NCBI RefSeq assembly: GCF_900115785.1
Contig: NZ_FOYS01000005.1
Coordinates: 62,001-126,000 of the forward strand
Length of the DNA: 64,000 nucleotides
Direction of reading: 5' to 3'
Origin: Halogeometricum limi
GTDB taxonomy: Archaea; Halobacteriota; Halobacteria; Halobacteriales; Haloferacaceae
Position numbers and translations under genes: made by a program. Position 1 is the stretch's first letter. Every line of letters starts with the position of its first letter. Positions 17,145 through 25,687 of the stretch are shown here, piece after piece. The notes below the pieces were generated by a model, which was given only the letters and a program-made list of their open reading frames with translations, did not search any database and was not told the DNA's origin.

Positions 17145-18089
17145 CTACTCGCGGTTGCCGTTGGCCGCCGCCCGCGCCGAGGTGGGGACGCCGTCCGGAA
17201 CGCTGAGGTCGGCTCCTTCCGTCGGCGCGTCGCCGGTGAAGTCCTCGGGTTCCATCCGACCGCCGGTCCCCTTACAGTTCTTCAGTCGCGGCACCGCGTG
17301 GTCGTACCTGCTACCCGACATGATAAACGTCGCGAACTGCAGGTTCTTGTACGTCGGGTTGTTGAAGTACGCCCACGCACTCCGCGCGGGGCCGTGGTCG
17401 TCGTAGGGGTCCGCGGCGACGCAGTCGACACAGGTCGACCCGTCGGTCCCGAGACGGTACGCCGTGTGTGCGAACTTCTCGGTGTAGAGGTTCTCCATGT
17501 GGATGTCGCCCCCACGGCCGGCGTGGTCGTCGTTTCGGTGCGGCGGGTTCCCACTGTTCGAACAGTAGTACGGTTGGTACCAGTCGCTGACGAACCCGTT
17601 TTTGAACGTGGCGTCGCCCGCGTGGTCGATGGTGTTGAACACGAACGCGTGGCCGCCGTCGTCGTTCGTTCCGCCTCGGTGTGTCCCGCCCGTGTAGTAC
17701 CCGTCGAGGACGAACTCCTCGCCTTCGGGAACCATCGTCGCGAAGACACCGCCACCGCGACCGGTCTGGTTGAGGCCGCCTTCGATGCCGATGTTCTCCC
17801 ACCGACCGCCGGAGTCGATGACGAACCGAACGGACCCGCCGTTCGGCTTGATGAGCGTGTTCGACAGGTCGTCTTGGGAACTGCGGAACAGTCGCCCTTC
17901 GCCCTTGCTCAGTTTGATGACGTCGACGGAGTCCGCCCGTGCAGTCTGTGCGAATCCCGTCGTCGCTATCGCCGCGCCGACGCCTTGCAGATATCGACGC
18001 CGACTGATAGATCCGGACGTGTCTTTCGTCTCCTCGGATGAGGTTGATGTGCTACGTTCGCTGTCAGATTCGGTGTTGCCTCTAAACAT
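17145..18089 (-). CDS. Tat-exported secreted protein, possible right-handed beta-helix
   Basis: The product (314 aa) starts with an acidic Ser/Thr-rich leader and a twin-arginine signal (ISRRRYLQGVGAAIATTGFA) ending near ARADS, without a lipobox, so it should be secreted folded. The body has short repeating strand-turn units (WENIGIEGGLNQT, HAFVFNTIDHAGDATFKNGF, DIHMENLYTEKFAHTAYRL) like a right-handed beta-helix of the pectate-lyase type. Several Cys are present (YYCSNSG, STCVDCVAAD, LKNCKG). A carbohydrate-active role is possible but no catalytic residues can be named. ATG 18089 is used because the Tat motif lies about 31 residues later; a longer frame starts at 18239. Confidence 0.7.
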   Translation of the reverse strand: MFRGNTESDSERSTSTSSEETKDTSGSISRRRYLQGVGAAIATTGFAQTARADSVDVIKLSKGEGRLFRSSQDDLSNTLIKPNGGSVRFVIDSGGRWENIGIEGGLNQTGRGGGVFATMVPEGEEFVLDGYYTGGTHRGGTNDDGGHAFVFNTIDHAGDATFKNGFVSDWYQPYYCSNSGNPPHRNDDHAGRGGDIHMENLYTEKFAHTAYRLGTDGSTCVDCVAADPYDDHGPARSAWAYFNNPTYKNLQFATFIMSGSRYDHAVPRLKNCKGTGGRMEPEDFTGDAPTEGADLSVPDGVPTSARAAANGNRE

Positions 18090-19023
18090 GTGTCTGTCGT
18101 CGCAGTCGTCTACCGCTCCGCAGAGCGCCTCGCTCCGCGTCGCGTCTTCGGAGAGACAGTTGCCTTTGATTAATATAACGATATTGTTTGATATATGGAT
18201 GTGAATTTCCATTTCTATCTTATTTGAACGTCTGTGCACGAGATATTACAAAACAAATGTTCAATTTCAAACGAAATTATCTGAACCGGGTGATACCGCC
18301 ATTTCTATCTGTTCGAGTAGGTGTCTGGCTTCGAATCACGCGCTCTGCTCGCCGTTGTGAGCGCTCTGTTGCGATATCTGAGAATAGAGTAATGCAGTAT
18401 TACGCTCGACTACACGGCGCTCGGCGCATCTTTTTCGGTTAATCATCAACTACTTTGTTTGTATCTATTCTGACCATTCTTCTGATATATTAATATCCCG
18501 CTCGAATGAATATCTCTGAACTCACTCTGCTCGAGTCGAACCGTCAGAGATTCGGCGACAACTCCGACGAAACCGCGTTTCGAATCGTCTGTCTCGAACG
18601 CCTCGTGTACTCGCCCGAGATGTCCACTGTCTACGCAGACGTTCCGTCTGCTCTCTTCAGTATTGCTCTTTATGAACACTACTATTCCGAATATGTGACT
18701 CGCTTTCTGACAGTCTCATCGACTGCAGTTCGAGTGTACGTCCGACGCAGATGGTTCGCGCTCGCCTTCGTCTGCGGCGAAGTCGGGTCGATTCGTCGAA
18801 CGTATCTCCCCTCTGGAACCTATTGTGGAAACATAAATATCTAGTCACTTCATCCGACACCGGCCGTGGAAAAGTGACGACTGCAGATGGTGCTCAAACA
18901 GACAAGTGTAGAGATTGACACGGCGCGTGGGCGACGTCACTCCGCGCGCACCTATCTCTGACCGCGCGTCGTTCAGGTGTTCGTGAGAAAGAGTCCATAC
19001 GTCGGTACGACCTACTCTCATCG
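18090..19023. other. AT-rich gene-poor stretch
   Basis: Base composition drops clearly relative to the neighbours (for example AAATGTTCAATTTCAAACGA near 18255). Two overlapping open frames, 18506-18844 on plus (112 aa) and 18446-18679 on minus (77 aa), show no motif, signal or acidic bias I trust. The stretch may be eroded mobile-element or intergenic DNA. Confidence 0.4.
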
Positions 19024-19264
19024 ATGACGTCGAATCCCCACCACCGTTGCAACCGCTGTGGTCGAGATTTCGAGACTGGGCGACAGCTATAGTAGCGTCT
19101 GCAAGTCATCGCTCACTCGGCCGCACGACGGCGTGCGGTCGGATGAGTAAACAGTTGCAGACGCTACTATAGCGCTGCACCGCACCCGGAGACACGTCCG
19201 ACCGGACGCGCACTGGTGGGTCGCGGTCGAAGACCCCGCGGGCGGACTCAAGTTCTCTCGCTAG
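19024..19264 (+). pseudogene. Small C2H2-like zinc-finger gene interrupted by an 88-bp insertion
   Basis: ATG 19024 opens a frame MTSNPHHRCNRCGRDFETGR that stops in the palindromic element at 19092. On the far side, a frame offset by one base gives LHRTRRHVRPDAHWWVAVED followed by PAGGLKFSR and a stop at 19264. Removing 88 bp (19087-19174) restores one 50-aa frame with C9, C12, H23 and H28, a plausible C2H2 finger followed by an acidic tail. The sequence GCT on both sides of the junction (19086-19088 and 19174-19176) could be a short target duplication. The joining is inference; intact relatives would prove it. Confidence 0.5.
19086..19173. mobile_element. MITE-like palindromic element
   Basis: A perfect 19-bp inverted repeat, GCTATAGTAGCGTCTGCAA at 19086-19104 and its complement at 19155-19173, encloses a second stem of 7 bp (CCGCACG at 19121-19127 and CGTGCGG at 19132-19138). 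The arms remain partly similar inside the 19 bp. It encodes nothing. Size, palindromic ends and the interrupted zinc-finger frame point to a non-autonomous transposon remnant; the parent family was not identified. Confidence 0.6.
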
Positions 19265-19298
19265 AACGCCGTCGCTCCGTGCTCGCCGAAGAGCACCA

Positions 19299-19305
19299 TT
19301 TATCA
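19299..19305 (+). promoter_or_regulatory. TATA-like element for the FAA hydrolase gene
   Basis: TTTATCA-type sequence centred 27 bases before ATG 19329, the spacing expected of a leaderless haloarchaeal transcript. Confidence 0.5.
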
Positions 19306-19328
19306 CACACACCGCCGATGACCCACGT

Positions 19329-20207
19329 ATGCGATTCGTCCGCTACGACGACGACCAGCTAGGCGTACTCACCGACGACGGAACCGGGGTCATCGACCTG
19401 ACCGACCGCCTCGGACTCGACGGCGACGAACCACTCGTCGAGTACATCGAAGGCGGGTACGACGCAGGCGAATACGCCGACGAGGACCCGGACCACGACG
19501 TCGAGGACGTGACGCTCCGTTCTCCCGTCGGTCGTCCGGGGAAAGTCATCGCCGCACCCTTGAACTACGAGAACCACATCGAGGAGGCCATCTCGGACCG
19601 CGACATCACCACCGACGAGTGGTTCTCCATCAAGGACAAAGGCTACTTCCTGAAGGCGCCGTCGAGCGTCGTCGGCCCGGACCACGGCGTCGAACTTCCG
19701 TTCACGGACCGACGAACCGACCACGAGATAGAACTCGCGTTCGTGATGGGTAGCGACGCGAAAGACGTCTCCGCCGAGGAGGCGTGGGACCACATCTTCG
19801 GCTACACCATCCTCCTCGACATCTCGCTCCGCGGCGACCAGGACCGCTCGAACCGCAAGTCCTACGACACGTTCACCGTCGTCGGTCCGTGCGTGACGAC
19901 GGTCGACGAGATACCCGACCCGCAGGACCTCCAGATGGAACTGCGACTCAACGGTGAACGCCGCCAGTACGAGAACACCGGCGACATGGTGTACACCTGC
20001 GCCGACGTGGTCCAGTACGCCTCCCTCGGTGCGACGCTGGAAGTCGGCGATATCGTCACGACGGGGACGCCGGAGGGCGTCAGCGAACTCTCGGACGGCG
20101 ACACCATCGAGGCGGAGATAGAGCGAATCGGTTCGATGACCGTCGACGTGCGGGGACGGGACGTGAGTTACGCGGATGCGAACGTGCAGAAGGGCGGACA
20201 GGAGTAG
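19329..20207 (+). CDS. Fumarylacetoacetate hydrolase family protein
   Basis: The protein (292 aa) has the FAH C-terminal fold. Metal-site acidic residues are in DHEIELAFVMG (E-x-E) and in the GYTILLDISLRGDQ segment, and the closing LEVGDIVTTGTPEGVS is diagnostic. The N-terminal 75 residues form the small cap typical of archaeal and bacterial members. The family cleaves C-C bonds in acylpyruvates (fumarylpyruvate, maleylpyruvate and similar). A gentisate dioxygenase-like gene lies next to it, convergently, so hydrolysis of the gentisate ring-cleavage product is the most economical role. A leaderless promoter is present. Confidence 0.88.
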   Translation: MRFVRYDDDQLGVLTDDGTGVIDLTDRLGLDGDEPLVEYIEGGYDAGEYADEDPDHDVEDVTLRSPVGRPGKVIAAPLNYENHIEEAISDRDITTDEWFSIKDKGYFLKAPSSVVGPDHGVELPFTDRRTDHEIELAFVMGSDAKDVSAEEAWDHIFGYTILLDISLRGDQDRSNRKSYDTFTVVGPCVTTVDEIPDPQDLQMELRLNGERRQYENTGDMVYTCADVVQYASLGATLEVGDIVTTGTPEGVSELSDGDTIEAEIERIGSMTVDVRGRDVSYADANVQKGGQE

Positions 20208-20252
20208 ACGCGCGGACAGAAGCAGCGGTCGCAGTGGCGGTCCGCCCCCGCT

Positions 20253-21332
20253 TCACTCGGCGGGCGTCGCTTCGGCGTAGAAGTTGAACGCCTCGAACAC
20301 CGGCCGGTCGGTCATCCCGAGGAGGACGGCTTCGCCGTCTGGGTCGTGGTGGTGCGGCGCGTCCGGCGGGACGACGAAGATGTCCCGTTCGGCCCACTCC
20401 AACGCCTCGCCGTCCACGTGCGTCGCGCCCTCGCCTTCGACGACGAAGTACACCTCCACGGCGTTGTGGAAGTGCGGGTCGGTCGCCTCCTGTAACAACT
20501 GCGCGCGGAACGACATCGTCGGGAACAGCGGTTCTCTCCCGGTCGACGGGTTGACGTAGGCGACGCTGTAGCCGTCGTGCGGGTCCGGGTCGTCGTTCTC
20601 GACTCGCTGTTCCAGCGTCTCCAGCATCTCGTCCCACCCGAATCGGTACGGCGGCGTCGGCTCTCTCGTCCCCTGAAACGGCCCCGGAATGTCGCCCGAC
20701 TTCTCGTTCGCCGGTCGTCCGCGACCGTACTGTGAGTCCCAGTACCCTTGCGTCTTCGTCACCGGTTGGCGTTCGAGTTCGTGATTCTCGAAGACGTTGC
20801 TCCGACTCATCGAATCGAGGATGAGCGGCAGGTCGAGGACGTCCAACCACGCCGCCGTCTCGTCGGAGTCGTTGACGTGGTCGTGCCACTCCCACTGCGG
20901 AGTGGTGATCAGGTCGTTGTCCTCCATCGGGAACTCCTCGCCCGCGACGACCGTCTTCATGTCCTCGTGGCCGTCGATTGCGAACCGCATCGCGTTGGCT
21001 CCGTGGCGATGCGCGGGTGCCGTCTCACCCGGCGAGACGGTCTGGATGCCGACGTAGATGGTGTTCGAGACGGCCGTGTTCAGTCCGGCGTTTATCGGGA
21101 CGGCGACCCGTCGCTGGAACCCCGGCGGCAACTCGGCGATGGGGACGTCGGATTCGATGCCGTCGATGGCCGCCTGAATATCCTCCCACTTCCAGATGTC
21201 CGCCTGCATCTCGTCGAAGACGTGCCCGAAGTCCTCTTGGACCTCCCACAGCGGTCTGAGACGGTTCGATTCGAGGATATCCCTCGTGTCCGTACTCAGC
21301 TCTAAGAGTTCCGCTGGCTCTTTCTGACCCAT
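20253..21332 (-). CDS. Gentisate 1,2-dioxygenase-like bicupin
   Basis: The protein (359 aa) is a double cupin. The first cupin has the iron ligands H108 and H110 (PAHRHGANAMRF) and H150/H152 (PQWEWHDHVND). The second (about 270-345) has PHFHNAVEVYFVVEGEG and PPDAPHHHDP. The order and wording match gentisate dioxygenases and 1-hydroxy-2-naphthoate dioxygenases, Fe(II) enzymes that open the ring of gentisate to maleylpyruvate. ATG 21332 is preferred over TTG 21338 because a TATA-like element (21357-21362) sits 27 bases upstream. A gentisate dioxygenase is known from Haloferax sp. D1227. The neighbouring FAA hydrolase and thioesterase support a gentisate route. Confidence 0.87.
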   Translation of the reverse strand: MGQKEPAELLELSTDTRDILESNRLRPLWEVQEDFGHVFDEMQADIWKWEDIQAAIDGIESDVPIAELPPGFQRRVAVPINAGLNTAVSNTIYVGIQTVSPGETAPAHRHGANAMRFAIDGHEDMKTVVAGEEFPMEDNDLITTPQWEWHDHVNDSDETAAWLDVLDLPLILDSMSRSNVFENHELERQPVTKTQGYWDSQYGRGRPANEKSGDIPGPFQGTREPTPPYRFGWDEMLETLEQRVENDDPDPHDGYSVAYVNPSTGREPLFPTMSFRAQLLQEATDPHFHNAVEVYFVVEGEGATHVDGEALEWAERDIFVVPPDAPHHHDPDGEAVLLGMTDRPVFEAFNFYAEATPAE

Positions 21333-21356
21333 GGACAACAGTTACCACAGATTCGA

Positions 21357-21362
21357 CATAAG
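21357..21362 (-). promoter_or_regulatory. TATA-like element for the gentisate dioxygenase-like gene
   Basis: CTTATG on the minus strand, centred about 27 bases before ATG 21332, which supports that start. Confidence 0.45.
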
Positions 21363-21418
21363 TGTACTGGAGGTTCGACGCCGTCGGGCGTCCGGTCCAG
21401 TCGCCGCCAGTCGGGCGA

Positions 21419-21589
21419 TTACACCTGGGCCTCGAACACGTCGGCGGACGGAAAGACCTCCAGACAGTCTTCGCAGACCATCTGCCCCTGAATGGCGTAC
21501 TCCCAGAGTTTCCCGCCGCAGTCCAGGCAGTCGAAGTGCGCTCTGACGAACGGGTCCGCTTCGGCGTACGGGTTCTCGAACTCGGTCAT
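21419..21589 (-). CDS. Small zinc-ribbon protein (56 aa)
   Basis: Translating from ATG 21589 gives 56 residues beginning MTEFENPYAEADPFVRAHFD, with two CxxC pairs, C21/C24 (CLDCGGKLWEY) and C39/C42 (CEDCLEVFPS), then a TAA stop. The acidic composition and the regular zinc-ribbon spacing make it a real gene despite its size. It sits between the thioesterase and the gentisate dioxygenase on the same strand, so a role linked to that pathway (for example iron or cofactor handling, or regulation) is possible but unproven. Confidence 0.75.
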   Translation of the reverse strand: MTEFENPYAEADPFVRAHFDCLDCGGKLWEYAIQGQMVCEDCLEVFPSADVFEAQV

Positions 21590-21632
21590 ACTGATTGGGT
21601 ACGGACGTGGTGTGTAAAAACGTACCCCGAAG

Positions 21633-22034
21633 TCACTCGCTCGCGTAGACCGCCAGGGCCTCCGCGAGTTCGTCGGGGAGTTCCCGCACCTCGCCGCCTC
21701 GTTCGACGCACACGCGCTGTTCGTAGCCGGAGAACACCACTTCGTCGACGTGGCGAGCGACGTAGTCGAACCGGACGCTCCGCGTTCCCACGTCCGTCGT
21801 CAGTTCGACGATGACGTCGTCGCCGGCTTCGACGGGCGATTCGAACTCGAAGTTCATCTCGACGAGCGGGAGGCCGAAGCCGTGTTCGTCCACGATGTCC
21901 CAGTACGGCCAGCCGATGTCCTGCATGAACGCGTCCGACACCTCGTGCACCGCGTCGACGATGCGCGGGTAGTGAGCGATGCCGAACGGGTCGGTGTCGG
22001 AGAAGCGAACCGTCCAGACGCGCTCGTACGTCAT
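21633..22034 (-). CDS. Acyl-CoA thioesterase, 4-hydroxybenzoyl-CoA thioesterase type (hot-dog)
   Basis: The protein (133 aa) is a single hot-dog domain. It has the N-terminal signature of the 4HBT/YbgC group, VRFSDTDPFGIAHYPRIVD (Asp 13/15 and His 21), and the central strand NFEFESPVEAGDDVIVE. It would hydrolyse an acyl- or aryl-CoA thioester. Beside a gentisate dioxygenase-like gene and acyl-CoA ligases, 3-hydroxybenzoyl-CoA or gentisyl-CoA are attractive substrates; that is inference. Its ATG overlaps the stop of the ATP-grasp synthetase subunit by 4 bp, so the two are co-translated. Confidence 0.88.
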   Translation of the reverse strand: MTYERVWTVRFSDTDPFGIAHYPRIVDAVHEVSDAFMQDIGWPYWDIVDEHGFGLPLVEMNFEFESPVEAGDDVIVELTTDVGTRSVRFDYVARHVDEVVFSGYEQRVCVERGGEVRELPDELAEALAVYASE

Positions 22035-22732
22035 TCCGCCTCCAGGACGACGAGCGCGTCGAGGGCGACGGCGCCGTCCGCCGACGCCAACACGGGGTTC
22101 ACGTCCAGTTCGGCGATTGGGTAGTCGGTGACGAAGTCACCGACGGCTTTCACGACGGCGGCGACTGCGTCGACGTCCGCCGGGTCGGACCCGCGATAGC
22201 CCCGAAGCAGCGTCGCCGCCTGCAGTTCCTCGATTGCGGACCGCGCCTCGCGGTGACTCACCGGTGCGATTCGGTGGCTCGTATCCTCGAATACCTCGGT
22301 GAACACGCCGCCGAGGCCCGTCAGGACGACGGGGCCGAACGAGGGGTCGCGCAGGCCGCCGACGATGACTTCGGTCCCCGCGTTCACGTCCATCGCCTCC
22401 TCGACGAGGACGTCGGCGTCGATGCCGCTCTCGGCGGCGGCCGCGAGTATCGCTTCCGCCGCCTCGCGCACGGCGTCGGCCGAGTCGAGACCGATTGCGA
22501 CGCCCGCGCCGTCCGCCCACTCGCTCTTGTGCGTCACCGCGGGCGAGGACACCTTGACGACGACGGGATACCCCAGCGTTTCGGCGGCGTCGACGGCGGC
22601 CGTCGCGTCCGGACACACCTCGAACCGCGGCGTCTCGACCCCCGCTTCGGCGAGGAGACGCTTTCCTTCGGCCTCCGTCAGCGTCGTCCGGCCGTCTTCG
22701 CGGGCCGCATCGATGGGGTCGGCGTCACGCAT
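22031..22732 (-). CDS. ADP-forming acyl-CoA synthetase, beta (ATP-grasp) subunit
   Basis: The product (233 aa) is an ATP-grasp domain of the acetyl-CoA synthetase (ADP-forming) beta type: TLTEAEGKRLLAEAGVETPR, the lysine segment YPVVVKVSSPAVTHKSE and the metal-binding GLGGVFTEVFEDTSHR. In archaea this subunit pairs with the CoA-binding alpha subunit to interconvert acyl-CoA + ADP + Pi with acid + CoA + ATP. It overlaps the alpha gene by 8 bp and the thioesterase by 4 bp. The substrate may be an aryl or branched acid given the location, rather than acetate. Confidence 0.9.
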   Translation of the reverse strand: MRDADPIDAAREDGRTTLTEAEGKRLLAEAGVETPRFEVCPDATAAVDAAETLGYPVVVKVSSPAVTHKSEWADGAGVAIGLDSADAVREAAEAILAAAAESGIDADVLVEEAMDVNAGTEVIVGGLRDPSFGPVVLTGLGGVFTEVFEDTSHRIAPVSHREARSAIEELQAATLLRGYRGSDPADVDAVAAVVKAVGDFVTDYPIAELDVNPVLASADGAVALDALVVLEAE

Positions 22733-24086
22733 CGCGGCTCACCTCCTCGGCGGCGACCCGCGCGGACAACTCGGCGTACCGCGCGAGAACGCCCGCGGCG
22801 TCGGCGGCGCGTTCGGGCGTCTCGAACGTCGGAACGCCCGCTTCCGCGAGTGCGGCTTTCTCCTCGGCCATCTCCTCTTCGACGCCCTCGGTGGCGAATA
22901 GGACGGGCTTTCCGACTCGTTCTGCGAGGCCGGAGAGCGACGCGACGGGGAACCCGAGCGCCTCCTCGAACAGTTCGTACACGAGGACGATGTCGACGGC
23001 GTCGTCTTCGGCGACGGCGGTGACCAACTCGCCGAACTCCGGCATGGGTCGGCCGGTGTCGACGGGGTTGCCGGTGTAGGTGACGCCCGGGAGGACATCG
23101 TCGATACGCGCCCGGGTCTCCGCGCCGAGTTCGGGGAGTCTGCCCCCCGCGCGTTGGATGCGGTCGGTCACGATGATTCCCGGTCCCGCCTGCGCCGTCA
23201 CGACGCCGACGTTCGGGCCCGCCGGTTCGGGTGAGTTCCCCAGTGCCGCCGCGGCGTCCAACAGGTCGTCCGTCGCGTCCACCGTCGGGACGCCGTACTG
23301 CGCGAACCCCGCGGTGTAGAGTTCGTGGTCGCCGGTCAACGCACCCGTGTGGGACTCGGCGAACTCGCCGACGTCGGACTGACCGACCTTGTAGGCGACG
23401 ACGGGCGTGTCGCTCTCGCGGCAGGCCTCCAGCAGGCCTCGGCCGTCGTCGGTCCCCTCCACGTGCAGGACGATGGCGTCGGTTCGCTCGTCGCCGTCGA
23501 AGTAGTCGATGGCCTCGGTGAACCCGACGTTCGCGCGGTTGCCGAGGCCGACCATCGCCGAGACGCCGCGCCCCTGTCGGCGCGACTGGAACGCCAGCAC
23601 GTGCGCGACGCCGCCGCTCTGCGCGACGACGGCGGTGTTTCCGGCGGGGATTTTCTCGACCCCGCTGGCGAACGAACAGCGCAGGTCGCGTTCGGGGACG
23701 ACGAACCCGCTCGTGTTCGGTCCGAGCAGCGAGACGTCGTGCTCGTCTGCGACGTCGACGACGCGGGCCTGGAGTCGTTCGCCCTCGTCGCCCGCCTCGG
23801 CGAACCCGCTGGCGTAGACGACGGCCGCGCCGATACCCGCCTCGCCGCACTCTTCGAGGACGTCCGGCAACGCGGGGCCGGGAACACAGCAGAGCGCGAG
23901 GTCTACGTCCCCGCCGATGTCGCTCACCGACTCGACGAACGGTTCTCCGAACAGCGTCCCCGACCCCGACGGATTGACCGGGTAGACGGGGCCGTCGAAG
24001 GCGGCGGCGTTCGCCATTGCCTCGTATCCGATCTTCCCCTCGGACGCCGACGCGCCGACGACGGCGATTCCCGACGGGTCGAACAT
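22725..24086 (-). CDS. ADP-forming acyl-CoA synthetase, alpha (CoA-binding) subunit
   Basis: The protein (453 aa) starts with the CoA-binding Rossmann fold (MFDPSGIAVVGASASEGKIG), followed by two succinyl-CoA-ligase-like domains. The phosphorylatable His lies in ESHTGALTGDHELY, and VAQSGGVAHVLAF is the other conserved loop. Together with the ATP-grasp subunit downstream it forms the enzyme that makes ATP from acyl-CoA, or the reverse. ATG 24086 fits the family N-terminus; a TTG at 24128 would add 14 residues without similarity. Divergent from the permease gene. Confidence 0.9.
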   Translation of the reverse strand: MFDPSGIAVVGASASEGKIGYEAMANAAAFDGPVYPVNPSGSGTLFGEPFVESVSDIGGDVDLALCCVPGPALPDVLEECGEAGIGAAVVYASGFAEAGDEGERLQARVVDVADEHDVSLLGPNTSGFVVPERDLRCSFASGVEKIPAGNTAVVAQSGGVAHVLAFQSRRQGRGVSAMVGLGNRANVGFTEAIDYFDGDERTDAIVLHVEGTDDGRGLLEACRESDTPVVAYKVGQSDVGEFAESHTGALTGDHELYTAGFAQYGVPTVDATDDLLDAAAALGNSPEPAGPNVGVVTAQAGPGIIVTDRIQRAGGRLPELGAETRARIDDVLPGVTYTGNPVDTGRPMPEFGELVTAVAEDDAVDIVLVYELFEEALGFPVASLSGLAERVGKPVLFATEGVEEEMAEEKAALAEAGVPTFETPERAADAAGVLARYAELSARVAAEEVSRDA

Positions 24087-24233
24087 GTGTGCGAGAGTCA
24101 CACCCGTGAGTTGTCCTATCTCCGTCAAAGCGTTTTCCCCACGACACCGGCCCTCACTCGCCCGACGAGAATCTCAGACGAAGCGTCACCACCGACAACG
24201 TCATTGTCCGGGGCCGTGACCGTGGGGTAACCG

Positions 24234-25649
24234 ATGTCCGAAGAGACCACGACTCGCGTCACCGACGTGTTCGCCGTCTCCCGCGCGTGGCTCTCGGTTC
24301 CGGTCGCCGTCGTCCTCGCGGGCGCGGTTCTCGGGTTCGCCCCGCTTTCGACCGACGCGACCCGGATGCTCGCGATAACGCTGTTCTGCGTCGTCCTCTG
24401 GGTAGGATCGCCCGTCAGACCGTGGTTCACCGCGCTCCTCTGTATCGGCCTCGTCGGCGTCACGTTCTCGCCGAGCCTCGCGCTGACGGGATTTCAGCTC
24501 CCCGCGACGTGGCTCGTCGTCGTCGGTATCCTCGTCGGGGAGGCGACGCGCGAGAGCGGTCTGGCGTCGCTCGTCGAACGACTCGCGGTCCGCTGGATGC
24601 CCGCCGGCGTCGCCTCCGACGCGCGCTCTGCGTATCGCTACCTCCTCGTCGTCACGTCGTTCGGCGGCCTCGCGTTCGCGGTTCTCGTCCCGTCCTCGCT
24701 CGTCCGCGTCCTCGTCCTCGCCCCCATCCTCCACTCGCTCGGCGGTCTGTTCTCGGACTCTCGCGCCCGCGTCGGACTCCTCCTCGGTCCGCTGTTCGCC
24801 ACGTTCTACGGCGCGTCCGGGATTCTGACCGGGTCGCTCGCGAACATCATCGTCACCGGCCTTCTGGAGGCCAGCGGTGGCCCGGCCATCACGTGGACGG
24901 AGTGGGCGGTGTGGCTCGCACCCGTGATGGGCGTCGGCCGCGTCGTCGTCGTCGTCGCCGTCGCGCTCGCACTCTACCGACCGGCAGACGGCGCGACTGT
25001 CGACGTCGAGACGCCGGACCGGGCCGACGCCGTCTCGCTCACGTCGACCCAGCGGCGGATGGCGCTCTTTCTCCTCGTCGGCGTCGTCGTCTGGGCGACG
25101 GACTTCCTCCACGGCCTCCACCCGCTGTTCGGCGCCGTCGTCGTCGCGCTTCTCGCGTTCGCACCCCGAATCGGCGTTGTCGGCCCCGAAGCGGTAGAGC
25201 GCGCGAACTTCTCCATCCTCTTTTTCCTCGGCGCTATCTTCGCCATCGCGGAGGGACTGCGCCGCGTGGGGTTCACCGAACTGGCGGCGAACGCGCTCCT
25301 CGACTCCGTCCCGTCGGACCCCTCGCTCGCACTCGTGTTAGCGTTCGTCGTCGCCGTCTCGCTGGCGCTCACGTTCGTGATGGAGGGGCTGGCCGTCGCG
25401 AGCGTCCTCACGCCCATCCTCGTCGCGTTCGCCGAGAGCGTCGGCGTCTCCGTCGTCCCCGTCGCCATGATGGAAGCCGTCGCGCTCAACGCCTACTTCT
25501 TCCCGTACCAGTCGGCCGTGCTCGTCGCCATCCTCGGACTGGACGTCGTGGACGCCGCCGAACTGACGCGGATGGCGAGCGCCTGCTCGATAGCGACGCT
25601 CGCGCTCTTGGTCCCGATACAGATTGCCCTGTTCTCGCTGCTGTTCTGA
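24234..25649 (+). CDS. DASS/SLC13-type anion (carboxylate) permease
   Basis: The protein (471 aa) has about 11-12 hydrophobic helices and the SLC13/CitT-like layout: an N-terminal LPATWLVVVGILVGEATRES, a mid-protein VLVPSSLVRVLVLAPILHSL hairpin and a second repeat with ERANFSILFFLGAIFAIAEG followed near the end by NAYFFPYQSAVLVAILG. Such transporters take up di- or tricarboxylates or sulfate with Na+. Its position between acyl-CoA synthetase and acyl-CoA ligase genes suggests an organic acid substrate, possibly aromatic. It faces the ligase convergently with a 38-bp gap. Confidence 0.85.
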   Translation: MSEETTTRVTDVFAVSRAWLSVPVAVVLAGAVLGFAPLSTDATRMLAITLFCVVLWVGSPVRPWFTALLCIGLVGVTFSPSLALTGFQLPATWLVVVGILVGEATRESGLASLVERLAVRWMPAGVASDARSAYRYLLVVTSFGGLAFAVLVPSSLVRVLVLAPILHSLGGLFSDSRARVGLLLGPLFATFYGASGILTGSLANIIVTGLLEASGGPAITWTEWAVWLAPVMGVGRVVVVVAVALALYRPADGATVDVETPDRADAVSLTSTQRRMALFLLVGVVVWATDFLHGLHPLFGAVVVALLAFAPRIGVVGPEAVERANFSILFFLGAIFAIAEGLRRVGFTELAANALLDSVPSDPSLALVLAFVVAVSLALTFVMEGLAVASVLTPILVAFAESVGVSVVPVAMMEAVALNAYFFPYQSAVLVAILGLDVVDAAELTRMASACSIATLALLVPIQIALFSLLF

Positions 25650-25687
25650 GTCGTCTCTGACGCCTCGGCTTCGCCGTTCGACGCTCG

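Noticed and set aside
18506-18844. Possible 112-aa plus-strand gene in the AT-rich stretch
   Set aside because: No motif, weak acidity in the second half, no clear promoter spacing and a competing minus-strand frame. Mentioned only as part of the gap.
22725-24128. TTG 24128 as the start of the synthetase alpha subunit
   Set aside because: It adds 14 residues with no family similarity, whereas ATG 24086 begins directly at the conserved CoA-binding fold.
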